From contig NZ_JAZAQF010000021.1 in NCBI RefSeq assembly GCF_043235035.1, positions 1 to 64,000 of the forward strand: a DNA stretch of 64,000 bases, read 5' to 3'. Below, one piece after another: positions 42,304-50,324 of the stretch. Source of the stretch: CACIAM-69d sp001698445. Lineage in GTDB: Bacteria; Cyanobacteriota; Cyanobacteriia; CACIAM-69d. A model generated the notes under the pieces. That model was given only the letters and a program-made list of their open reading frames with translations, was not told where the DNA came from and did not search any database. The position numbers were made by a program, and so were the translations under genes. Within the stretch, counting starts at the first letter, position 1, and each line of letters begins with the position of its first letter.

Positions 42304-44565
42304 CTAGGGCACGCCCATTTGAATTAAGTCCTCGCCGGGTAACACTTCGCTAAATTCACCCCGATGGGCCACAAACAGGGCTAGGCGCAGCCCCCAATCA
42401 GGCTCCACAGGCAAATCATCCCAAGGAACCGCCAACTCCAAGCAGCTATCCACAGCGAAGCGGGCGCGGCTGGGTCGGGCCCGCCAGGTGTTGAATTCCG
42501 CCGCTTCCGAGAACCAGAGGGTTTTGGTGGGCAGCTTCAGGCCAATGTGATGGCGGTAGTGGTAGTTGGCCGGGGCCAAATCGGGCAATTGCGCCAGGGG
42601 CACGGGACTGTTGTGGGCGGGGCGATCGGGATAGAACCAGCACAGGTGAATTTCATCGGGCTGTTTGCCGGTTTGGAAATCCAGCCGGACATAAAAGTGA
42701 TGGTGATCCACCCCGTACCAAATGGTTTGGATCGGGCTGGATTGGTGCATCGTGCCCCGGGATCCACCCACCGCAATTCGGCCCGCTTGGTTCCAGTCCT
42801 GATCGTCGCCACAGCCGTCAATGATTGGGTGAATGAAGTTTTGGGGAGTGCGATCGCCCGTGGCTTCATGGACTTCCACCGGCTCCAACAATTCCGGGGG
42901 AATGGGTTCATTCAGGGCTTGGTAAATGGCGCACAGGTGCTCCCGAAACAGGCGATCGAAAATGGCATCTTGATTTGACGAGTGGCCAAACCCAAACCAC
43001 CAAAACCAATCGGAACCCTCCGCCGCATAAAGCGCTTCCCAAGCGGCCGGATTGGCGGTTTCGGTGGCTTCCGGGTGGCGAGCCAGGGTTTCGCGGGCCG
43101 CCGTCAGCAAATCCCAGGCGCGGTTTTTGGCCGGGTCGCCAATCCAGGTGGAAAAGGAGCCATCCACCCAAGAGCCACTGTGCAGGCGATCGACCGGCAG
43201 GGTTTCGCGGGGCGGGAATCGATCGAGATAATCGCCCACGGTTACCAGCTCAATTTCAGGATGCTGGCTGAGGCGGCTGTAGAGCGCGTCCAAGAACGGT
43301 AGCCCGTCGCGATCGTAATATTCCCAGCAGTTTTCCCCATCCAGGGCAATGGTCACCAACCAAGGCTGCTCTAGGCTGGTGCGATCGTCCCCTTGGCGTT
43401 GCTTCAGTTGCCGAGTAATCGCTTCCAAATGGCCAATCAAGTCTTGGGCAGCGTTTTGGGGTTCCATGCCCGCATAGCTAAAGCCAATCAGATCCGAAAG
43501 GCGGTGGTCACGGAAGACGATCGCCAAATCTCCTTGATCCGTGGCTAGGCGATAGGGCTGGTAAAGATACTGTGGCTCCAGAACGTTGCCAGATCCGTCG
43601 CGGTGGAAGAAATGCTCGATCGTCCAGCCCAACACCGCCTCATCGGAAATTAACCATTGGAAACCGGCCGCCGCCACATCGGGCAACATTGCCGGACTCA
43701 CGGACTGCTCCGAAGGCCACAGCCCCCGAGGCAAACGGCCAAATCGCTCTTGGTACATGGTTTTGGCCCGTTCCAGATGCCGGGGAATATCTTCCGCCCA
43801 CTGGAACCGGCTCGCGGGCAGTTGCATTTGGGGAATGGCCACCCGGCCCGCGTCCGTATCGGCCAACAGGGGCAAAATGGGATGGGTGTAGGGCGTGGTA
43901 GTCACTTCCAACTGGCCCGACTCTTGCATCGATCGGTGCGTGGGAATAATTCGCGCCAAAATTTCCCGTTGCTTGGCCCAAATTTCCTGGCGATCGGTGA
44001 GCGAAAAATCCTTGCCCCGTTCTAACCAACGGGCAATTTCTGGATCATCCCAAAACAGCGGATCAATCCAAGCCAGGTTATGCCAAGCCAACAGATCCCC
44101 AAAATCCTCGGGTTTCCAATGGTCTAAACACCAAGGAATTCCCAGATCGTTGCGTTGTTCAAACAATTGGCAATAGCGAGGATGGGGATCCACCAAAGTA
44201 CGGTGGTTGCCATCAAAAAAATGCTCCAGCACAAAGCGCTTTTGTGTCGGCTGCAGTTGCTCAGCAGGGGTGAGCGCCAAGGCCAAGTAGGGGTCGATCG
44301 CCCGGCCCGCCACATAATCTTCAATTTGCAACATCAAAGAGGGAACCAAGTTCACGGTTTGACGCAACCGAGGAAACCGTTCCAACATCAAAATCAAATC
44401 GAGATAGTCCTTGGTGCCATGCAACCGCACCCAAGGCAGTCGATATTGCGCTTCTTCTGACTGTTGGGGCACGTCTGCCAAGGCTGTTTCGGCCAGGTTG
44501 CCACGGCTTTTGTAGAGGGGCTGATGTTGATGCCAAACAAAGGCAACGTGCAGCGGGTAAGGCAT
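42304..44565 (-). CDS. Glycoside hydrolase family 57 protein
   Basis: A 753-residue GH57 enzyme (alpha-amylase/4-alpha-glucanotransferase-type retaining family). The start MPYPLHVAFVWHQHQPLYKSRG is diagnostic and fixes ATG 44565. The family nucleophile Glu is probably in GLWPSEQSV, and TIALDGENCWEYYD matches another family motif. After the catalytic part (about 1-480) comes a C-terminal beta-rich region (about 520-750, FYVRLDFQTGKQPDEIHL). It is probably cytoplasmic and acts on glycogen or related glucans; exact substrate unknown. Confidence 0.85.
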   Translation of the reverse strand: MPYPLHVAFVWHQHQPLYKSRGNLAETALADVPQQSEEAQYRLPWVRLHGTKDYLDLILMLERFPRLRQTVNLVPSLMLQIEDYVAGRAIDPYLALALTPAEQLQPTQKRFVLEHFFDGNHRTLVDPHPRYCQLFEQRNDLGIPWCLDHWKPEDFGDLLAWHNLAWIDPLFWDDPEIARWLERGKDFSLTDRQEIWAKQREILARIIPTHRSMQESGQLEVTTTPYTHPILPLLADTDAGRVAIPQMQLPASRFQWAEDIPRHLERAKTMYQERFGRLPRGLWPSEQSVSPAMLPDVAAAGFQWLISDEAVLGWTIEHFFHRDGSGNVLEPQYLYQPYRLATDQGDLAIVFRDHRLSDLIGFSYAGMEPQNAAQDLIGHLEAITRQLKQRQGDDRTSLEQPWLVTIALDGENCWEYYDRDGLPFLDALYSRLSQHPEIELVTVGDYLDRFPPRETLPVDRLHSGSWVDGSFSTWIGDPAKNRAWDLLTAARETLARHPEATETANPAAWEALYAAEGSDWFWWFGFGHSSNQDAIFDRLFREHLCAIYQALNEPIPPELLEPVEVHEATGDRTPQNFIHPIIDGCGDDQDWNQAGRIAVGGSRGTMHQSSPIQTIWYGVDHHHFYVRLDFQTGKQPDEIHLCWFYPDRPAHNSPVPLAQLPDLAPANYHYRHHIGLKLPTKTLWFSEAAEFNTWRARPSRARFAVDSCLELAVPWDDLPVEPDWGLRLALFVAHRGEFSEVLPGEDLIQMGVP

Positions 44566-44695
44566 AGGGGGCGATCGAACCAATCTTTCTCCCATTCTAG
44601 GCGCGAGGTCAATTCCCGGAGCAATGGCTGAGGGCCCTTGTGATTCATCCTTGATGCCATTCACGCTTGATGTTGTTCACAATGTCATGCACAAC

Positions 44696-44724
44696 AAAAC
44701 GCGGGCGGAAAAATTCCACCCGCG
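44696..44724 (-). terminator. Minus-strand terminator (DUF3386 transcript)
   Basis: CGCGGG-T-GGAA pairs with TTCC-G-CCCGCG (one internal mismatch) and is followed on the minus strand by TTTTGTTGT. Confidence 0.8.
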
Positions 44725-44840
44725 CCGTTGACTAATAATTGGTCAAATGATTGGTCAGTGGTTATTCTGGTTATTCGATCGTTAGCCAATGACCAACCCG
44801 TAATGAGTCAGTAATTAGCAAGCAGTTAGAAAATCGCCAG

Positions 44841-44906
44841 TAATTAACTCGCAATTAACTCGTAATTAACTAGCAATCAACCAGTCATCAACTAGACAAT
44901 CACTAG
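44841..44906. repeat. 11-bp tandem array, six units
   Basis: TAATTAACTCG, CAATTAACTCG, TAATTAACTAG, CAATCAACCAG, TCATCAACTAG, ACAATCACTAG, an exact 11-bp period. Confidence 0.88.
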
Positions 44907-44951
44907 CAACAGACATTGACCAGAAATAGTCAAGAAAAAGTTTAATCCGGT

Positions 44952-45608
44952 TTATCCTTGCAATTTCAAGTTGGAGAACGTCATGGTTGTGACGATTTCT
45001 TGGTCTCCTTCCTTGACCCGAATGGTTTGAGAACTCATCAAAACATAATTGCCCACCCGTTCGTGGGTGTCTTCATAGCGCACCTGCTTCACCAGTTGGT
45101 TTTCCGGCAGCTTATAGAAGTTGGCATCGGTCAAGGTGGGCAAATAGCCTTCACCGGTATCCATCGTTGCTTGGGTGTCGATGATGAATTTCATGGGGCC
45201 CACGGGACGCTCCACATGGCAAATTTCCCGATCGCGCACTTTGTAGCTGGATCCCATGGATTTCCCAGAAACCAACACCTCCACCGCGCCCGTTTCGTCA
45301 GTGGCTCCCAAGGTAAATTCGTTTTGGCCGTGGGCTTTGTCAAAGCTGCTGCGCTGACGATGGGTGACAATATCGCGCAGTTGATGTTCCAACGTTTTCA
45401 ACACTTCGGGATGATCAATACCGGTGACGCTGACGCTGAAATCAGCCGCGATTGCCACGGATCCCCGATAGCTTTCTTCCCCTTGGCACAGTTCCACATC
45501 GGCGGTGTAACCCGGAAAGTTAGCATCCCAGGTATAGCGATTTTCGTAGGCGGCCCGGAACAAATCCCGAGCGTTGGTTTCTTGGGCGCGATCTTGAGCG
45601 AGGGTCAT
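44952..45608 (-). CDS. DUF3386 family protein
   Basis: A 218-residue protein of a family found in cyanobacteria and plants: AQETNARDLFRAAYENRYTWDANFPGYTADV, LKTLEHQLRDIVTHRQRSSF, and PENQLVKQVRYEDTHERVGNYVLMSSQTIRVKEGD. Beta-rich, with no membrane helix or catalytic motif visible; function unknown. Flanked on both sides by related 11-bp tandem arrays. ATG 45608. Confidence 0.85.
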   Translation of the reverse strand: MTLAQDRAQETNARDLFRAAYENRYTWDANFPGYTADVELCQGEESYRGSVAIAADFSVSVTGIDHPEVLKTLEHQLRDIVTHRQRSSFDKAHGQNEFTLGATDETGAVEVLVSGKSMGSSYKVRDREICHVERPVGPMKFIIDTQATMDTGEGYLPTLTDANFYKLPENQLVKQVRYEDTHERVGNYVLMSSQTIRVKEGDQEIVTTMTFSNLKLQG

Positions 45609-46000
45609 AGCGATCCAGAGTTAGGGTGTTTGGAAGGTGATGATCGGGAACCGATCGGGAAAACCAACCACGAATCAATTACCCAATCATTGATCAGTCG
45701 CCAATGAGTTGCTAACCGATCGATGATGAATTGATCGTGGGTTGATCATGATTGCGTTGATCGTGATCTTGATCATGAACGAATTGCAAACCAATTGCAA
45801 ATTAACTGCAAATTAACTGCAAACCAACTACCAACCAATTGGCCATAAGCTGCTGATTGTTCATGAATGCATCAAGCACGATCAACCCATGGATGAATTG
45901 ATCATCGATACATCGCACATCAATCATGAGTTGCGCATGAGTTAATGATCCATTAATCAATGATCCATTAATCAAGAATGGGTCGATCGCTCTGGGCAAT
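45609..46000. other. Spacer built mainly of degenerate repeats
   Basis: No gene. TTGATCATGA/TTGATCGTG-type words recur from about 45700 to 45930; an 11-bp array occupies 45786-45840 and a 15-bp AATGATCCATTAATC duplication lies near 45943-45973. Confidence 0.65.
45786..45840. repeat. 11-bp tandem array, five units
   Basis: GCAAACCAATT, GCAAATTAACT (twice), GCAAACCAACT, ACCAACCAATT. Same period and similar core (AATTAACT) as the array on the other side of DUF3386. Confidence 0.88.
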
Positions 46001-47374
46001 CTATCGCAAAGTCACGAACTCTTCAGCGGTGGAAGGATGAATGGCCATGGTGCGATCGAAGTCGGCCTTCGTTGCCCCCATCACCACAGGAATAGCCATA
46101 CCTTGGATAATTTCCGCCGCATCTTTGCCCACCATATGCACGCCTAAAATGCGCTCGTCTTCACCTTCCACCACCAGTTTGACCAACACCTTTTCGGTGC
46201 AATCGGTCAGGCTGTAGATCATTGGGCGGAAGCGAGCACGGTAGATTTTCACCCGATCGCCATAAACGGCCCGGGCTTCTTCTTCGGTCATGCCCACGGT
46301 GGCGGCTTCCGGTTGCGAAAATACAGCGGAGGGAATGTTGCGGTGGCTGATGGTGCGGGGCTGGTGACCAAATACCGTGTCGGCAAAGGCGCGCCCTTCC
46401 GCGATCGCCACGGGGGTGAGATTGACCCGATCGGTGCAGTCGCCCACGGCGTAAATGTGGGGCTGGTTGGTGCAGTGGTCAGCGGTCACGGCGATCGCCC
46501 CATTCACCACTTCCACCCCGGCAAGCTCCAGATTCAGCGGCTCAATTTGGGGCTTGGGTTTGCGGCCTGTGGCGCTCAGGATGGCATCGGCCATCAACTC
46601 ATGGGCCACACCATCGGCGGTTTTGAACTGCATTCGCAAACCGGCATCGGTTTTTTCAATTTGGAGGGTGGCGACATCGATGTGGGTGTGCACAGCAATG
46701 CCCCGATCGACCATGGCTTGCTGGATTTGATCCCGAATGTCACTATCAAAGCCGCGCAGAATTCGATCGCCCCGCAACACCTGCGTCACCTCAGAGCCTA
46801 AGCCCTTGAGGATTCCAGCAAATTCCACGCCGATATAGCCCCCGCCTAAGACCACAAACCGTTGGGGGCGCTCCTTCAGCAGGAACATCTCCCGCGAGGT
46901 GATCGTATGTTCAATGCCGGGTACATCTGGGCGCACGGCTTCGCCACCCACGGCAATCAGGATGTAGCGGGCGGTTACTTCGCGAGTGCCGCTGGGGCTA
47001 ATGATTTCAAGCCGGTGCTCATCCACAAAGCGCCCCAGACCCGAAATCAGCTCTACGCCCGCTTTTTCTAGAAAACTGATGTGTAGTTTGTTAAGGCGCA
47101 TCACTTCCGTCTGCACCGCGTTGATCAGCTTAGACCAGTCGTGCTCTGGCTTCACTGCTGACCAACCGTAGCCCGTGGCATCCTCGTACCAGTGGGCAAA
47201 CTGGGATGCATAGACCATGAGTTTTTTGGGCACGCAACCGCGAATCACGCAAGTGCCACCCACGAGGTCGCTTTCGGCGATCGCCACTTTTGCGCCATAG
47301 CTGGCGGCTCGCTTGGAAGCGGCCAACCCGCCGGAGCCTGCACCAATAACGAAGAGGTCGTAGTCAAATGTCAT
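46001..47374 (-). CDS. gor: Glutathione-disulfide reductase
   Basis: FAD/NAD(P)H enzyme that regenerates GSH. 457 residues from ATG 47374: FAD site IGAGSGGLAASKRA, redox pair Cys42-VIRG-Cys47 (GGTCVIRGCVPKK), nucleotide site VVLGGGYIGVEFAG, and C-terminal HPSTAEEFVTLR with the catalytic His. An upstream extension frame is not conserved. Upstream DNA (47480-47570) contains AAGGCGATCAA-type duplications. Confidence 0.95.
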   Translation of the reverse strand: MTFDYDLFVIGAGSGGLAASKRAASYGAKVAIAESDLVGGTCVIRGCVPKKLMVYASQFAHWYEDATGYGWSAVKPEHDWSKLINAVQTEVMRLNKLHISFLEKAGVELISGLGRFVDEHRLEIISPSGTREVTARYILIAVGGEAVRPDVPGIEHTITSREMFLLKERPQRFVVLGGGYIGVEFAGILKGLGSEVTQVLRGDRILRGFDSDIRDQIQQAMVDRGIAVHTHIDVATLQIEKTDAGLRMQFKTADGVAHELMADAILSATGRKPKPQIEPLNLELAGVEVVNGAIAVTADHCTNQPHIYAVGDCTDRVNLTPVAIAEGRAFADTVFGHQPRTISHRNIPSAVFSQPEAATVGMTEEEARAVYGDRVKIYRARFRPMIYSLTDCTEKVLVKLVVEGEDERILGVHMVGKDAAEIIQGMAIPVVMGATKADFDRTMAIHPSTAEEFVTLR

Positions 47375-47673
47375 GATATTGCCTTCTGATCCAGCCGGAG
47401 CGATCGAGCTTGCCCCGCCCTTCGATCGTAGCAACCGACCTCGCAAACGGGCGCACTGGATTGCGATCGAGCTAGCAACCCAGAAGGAGCAAGGCGATCA
47501 AGAAAGGAGATTAAAGAAGGCGATCGAAAAAGGCGATCAAAGCACGATCATGCAAATGGCATGATCATGAAATGCCCTGACCCCGCGCCCTCGGCCGATT
47601 AACCATCGATGAGCCATGGATTGAGCAGATTCTTTTGGGCAGATTTTTTAGGCAGATCCCTTTGGGCGCATCC

Positions 47674-48462
47674 TTAAGCCCCGATCGCCTCAGAACTGTC
47701 GGTCATCCGAGGGGCCGCATAGCCCGTGCCGCGTACCGTCAAGATAATCTCCGGGTTACGCGGATCATCTTCCAGTTTCGATCGCAGCCGCGCCACATGC
47801 ACATCCACCACCCGCATGTCCGCTTGGATCCGAGGGGCATAACCCCAAAGGGTTTGCAGAATTTCGCCCCGGGGCACGGCTTCCCCATTGCGGCTAAACA
47901 GCAATTCCAACAGGCTGAATTCCGTATGGGTCAGACGAATCCGCCGATCGCTGCGATAAACCTGGCGCTTCCGGGTATCTACTCGCAGGGAACCAATTTG
48001 AATCGTGCCATTCCCGATCGGGGGCGGCGTGGTTTTGTCCTTCACCCGGCGCAGCACACAGGCAATTCGCGCCTCTAATTCTTTAGGGGAAAAAGGCTTA
48101 GCCAAATAATCATCGGCTCCCATCTGTAAGCCAGTGATTCGATCGCCCACATCGCCCAAGGCCGTCAACATAATGATCGGTACATCGGAGTTTTGGCGCA
48201 GGGTTTGGCAAACGCCATAGCCGTCAATTTTCGGCATCATCACATCTAACACCACCAGATCGGGATCCTCGCGGTCAAATACCTCGAGGGCCTCCTCTCC
48301 ATCCGCCGCCGACACGACTTCATACCCCGCCAGCGAAAGGCGCGTAGTCAGGATCATCCGCAATGCCGATTCATCATCGACAATCAGGATTTTGCCGCGC
48401 GATCGCCCTGATTCTGTGATCGTCTGCAAGGAATTTTCTGCCAACATTTTTGTTGATTTCAT
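47674..48462 (-). CDS. rpaB: OmpR-family response regulator, RpaB/Ycf27 type
   Basis: 262 residues. Receiver domain: acidic pair DD29-30 (LIVDDE), phospho-accepting Asp73 (VVLDVMMPKIDGYGVCQ), Thr in MLTALGDVGDRITGLQMGADD, Lys in AKPFSPKELEARI. Winged-helix output domain: KRQVYRSDRRIRLTHTEFSLLELLFSRNGE and RVVDVHVARLRSKLEDDPRNPEIILTVRGTGY. The receiver is very close to RpaB, which controls high-light and photosystem genes and partners Hik33. I assign rpaB by similarity of pattern only. It is divergent from a HIT gene over about 710 bp. Confidence 0.8.
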   Translation of the reverse strand: MKSTKMLAENSLQTITESGRSRGKILIVDDESALRMILTTRLSLAGYEVVSAADGEEALEVFDREDPDLVVLDVMMPKIDGYGVCQTLRQNSDVPIIMLTALGDVGDRITGLQMGADDYLAKPFSPKELEARIACVLRRVKDKTTPPPIGNGTIQIGSLRVDTRKRQVYRSDRRIRLTHTEFSLLELLFSRNGEAVPRGEILQTLWGYAPRIQADMRVVDVHVARLRSKLEDDPRNPEIILTVRGTGYAAPRMTDSSEAIGA

Positions 48463-49175
48463 TTAAAAAGCTTGCAGTTATTCATCAACTTTGGCTGATT
48501 ATTTTGCTGGTCATTTTGACTTATGAATTGTGTCAAAACAATCCGAGCAAAATCAGTCGATTACAGCCGATTGATGAACACTTCAGCAATCAACGGAGAA
48601 GGGGCTTCGACGGTTGAATGGTGTCATTCAGTCGCCAAAGAAAAATTAAGAAACGTGAATGCACGTCTGTCAAATACGGTGCGGTCTGAACGCAATCGCC
48701 CTTCAACCCAATGGATTGACAGGTCACCAGTAACAGACGGTTTAGGGGATTGATCTCAATGAGTTGTGATCAATTCCAGTCAGTTGCATTGGCCGACAGT
48801 GGGCCAAGGTGTTGATGGGCTAAGGATTCTCGCTCACCTGAATATTACCAGATGTAACGTTTTCGCCGCAAATCTTAAAGAAATCTGAGGATTGACCGCA
48901 ACGGTTGATTCATTGCCCCCCTTGATCGGGATCCGTGATCTTGGCTCGTCATCTTGGCTCACGGCGGCAGCCAGCGCGATCGGCCTTCAGATCTATTCTG
49001 AAACGCAACCCAATCGGGGGGGCGATCGAAACGTCATCGAACCCATGGCAGAGTGCTAGAGTCTACTCGATCGCCCGGCCGGCGAGCTGTTCCCAGCACC
49101 AGGGTTGCTCGTACACCCACGCTTTCATGTTTCCAATTTCTGCATCATTTCTGCATTCTGAAGGAGCCTATTCCC
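48463..49175. other. Long spacer between rpaB and the HIT gene
   Basis: No credible gene in about 710 bp; a 76-codon frame at 48523-48753 has no recognisable features. The first 450 bp are AT-richer. Promoters of both divergent genes must lie here. I saw no clear HLR1 pair. Confidence 0.5.
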
Positions 49176-49526
49176 ATGACTGTCGGTGGCGACACCATCT
49201 TTGGCAAAATCATCCGCCGCGAAATTCCCGCCGCGATCGTGTATGAAGACGACTTGGCCTTGGCTTTTCGGGATGTGAATCCGCAAGCCCCCGTCCACCT
49301 GTTGGTGATTCCTAAAAAGCCGATCGAGAATTTGGCGGCGGCCACGGCGGAAGACCAAGCCCTGTTGGGGCATTTGATGCTTGTGATCCAAAAAGTTGCC
49401 CAACAGGAAGGCCTGGATCAGGGCTATCGCGTGGTGGCCAACACCGGCGAAGATGGCGGACAAACGGTTTTTCATCTGCACTTCCATGTGCTGGGTGGGC
49501 GATCACTCGCCTGGCCGCCGGGTTGA
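49176..49526 (+). CDS. HIT-family nucleotide-binding protein (HinT-like)
   Basis: A 116-residue histidine-triad hydrolase (adenosine phosphoramidase type). Ends with HLHFHVLGGRSLAWPPG, the catalytic triad region, and starts with TIFGKIIRREIPAAIVYEDDLALAFRD. ATG 49176 gives normal length and is preceded by GAAGGAG. Physiological substrate not known. Confidence 0.93.
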   Translation: MTVGGDTIFGKIIRREIPAAIVYEDDLALAFRDVNPQAPVHLLVIPKKPIENLAAATAEDQALLGHLMLVIQKVAQQEGLDQGYRVVANTGEDGGQTVFHLHFHVLGGRSLAWPPG

Positions 49527-49601
49527 TGGACTCCTAACCGCCTGCCGCGCGGGGCCCGGGTACTTTCAACGGGCCCCGCACTCCGTCTGCACCACCCACA
49601 C

Positions 49602-50030
49602 TTAAGAAGCCGCCGTTGCTAAGGATGGCGATGGGGCAGCATCCTGATTTTTGAGCTGAATGAGTTCCACCTTGTAGCCGTCTGGATCTTCCACAAAGGC
49701 AATCACCGTCGAGCCATGTTTCATGGGGCCGGGGGCGCGGGTCACTCGCCCGCCCCGCGTCGTGATTTCCTCGCAGGTGGCATAGATATCATCTACCCCC
49801 AGAGCAATGTGACCGTAGGCCGTCCCGAGTTCGTAGGACTCCACGCCCCAGTTGTGGGTTAGCTCAATGACGGCTGTTTCTGACTCGTCCCCATAGCCCA
49901 CAAAGGCCAGCGTGAACTTGCCATCGGGATAATCCTTTTGGCGCAAGAGTTTCATCCCCAACACATTGCAATAGAAATCGAGCGATCGCTGCAAATCGCC
50001 CACCCGCAGCATGGTGTGAAGTAGTCGCAT
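49602..50030 (-). CDS. gloA: Lactoylglutathione lyase (glyoxalase I)
   Basis: Converts the methylglyoxal-glutathione adduct to lactoylglutathione. 142 residues from ATG 50030. Metal ligands: His5 (LLHTML), Glu in VIELTHNW, His in YGHIALGV, Glu in YKVELIQL. The extra 15 C-terminal residues are Ala/Pro/Ser-rich. Confidence 0.95.
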   Translation of the reverse strand: MRLLHTMLRVGDLQRSLDFYCNVLGMKLLRQKDYPDGKFTLAFVGYGDESETAVIELTHNWGVESYELGTAYGHIALGVDDIYATCEEITTRGGRVTRAPGPMKHGSTVIAFVEDPDGYKVELIQLKNQDAAPSPSLATAAS

Positions 50031-50239
50031 GGTTTTCTCCCGCAAACGGTTCGATCTGACAAAGCCGCGAACAAGCAAAGTCACTAACAAGGTCAGTCTG
50101 ATGCATGGCCCGTTAGGGACAGTGCTTTTCAGTTTAAACTCGAAAGCTTAAACCAGTTCCCCAGAAGCACCTCCAGCAAGACTCACCCCAAATACCCAAA
50201 ATTGATGTCAACTCAAAATGTCAACTAAAGATGCCAACT

Positions 50240-50283
50240 AAAAAACCCATGCCGGATGCGGCGATCGCGTCCAGCACGGGTTT
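50240..50283 (-). terminator. Terminator of the LysM/M23 gene
   Basis: On the minus strand AAACCCGTGCTGGACGCG folds onto the region ending GGCATGGGTTT and is followed by TTTAG; the loop contains GATCGC. Confidence 0.75.
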
Positions 50284-50324
50284 ACTTTAGGGGAACCTAA
50301 GCAGGGATTAGAGCGTCAGTTGGC

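Larger units (their letters stand above)
44566..44951. other. Repeat-rich spacer between DUF3386 and GH57 genes
   Basis: No gene. Holds a minus-strand terminator (44696-44724) and an 11-bp tandem array (44841-44906) with related degenerate words around it. Confidence 0.65.

Noticed and set aside
48523..48753. 76-codon frame upstream of rpaB
   Set aside because: No ribosome-binding site, no domain, and located in an AT-rich intergenic region.
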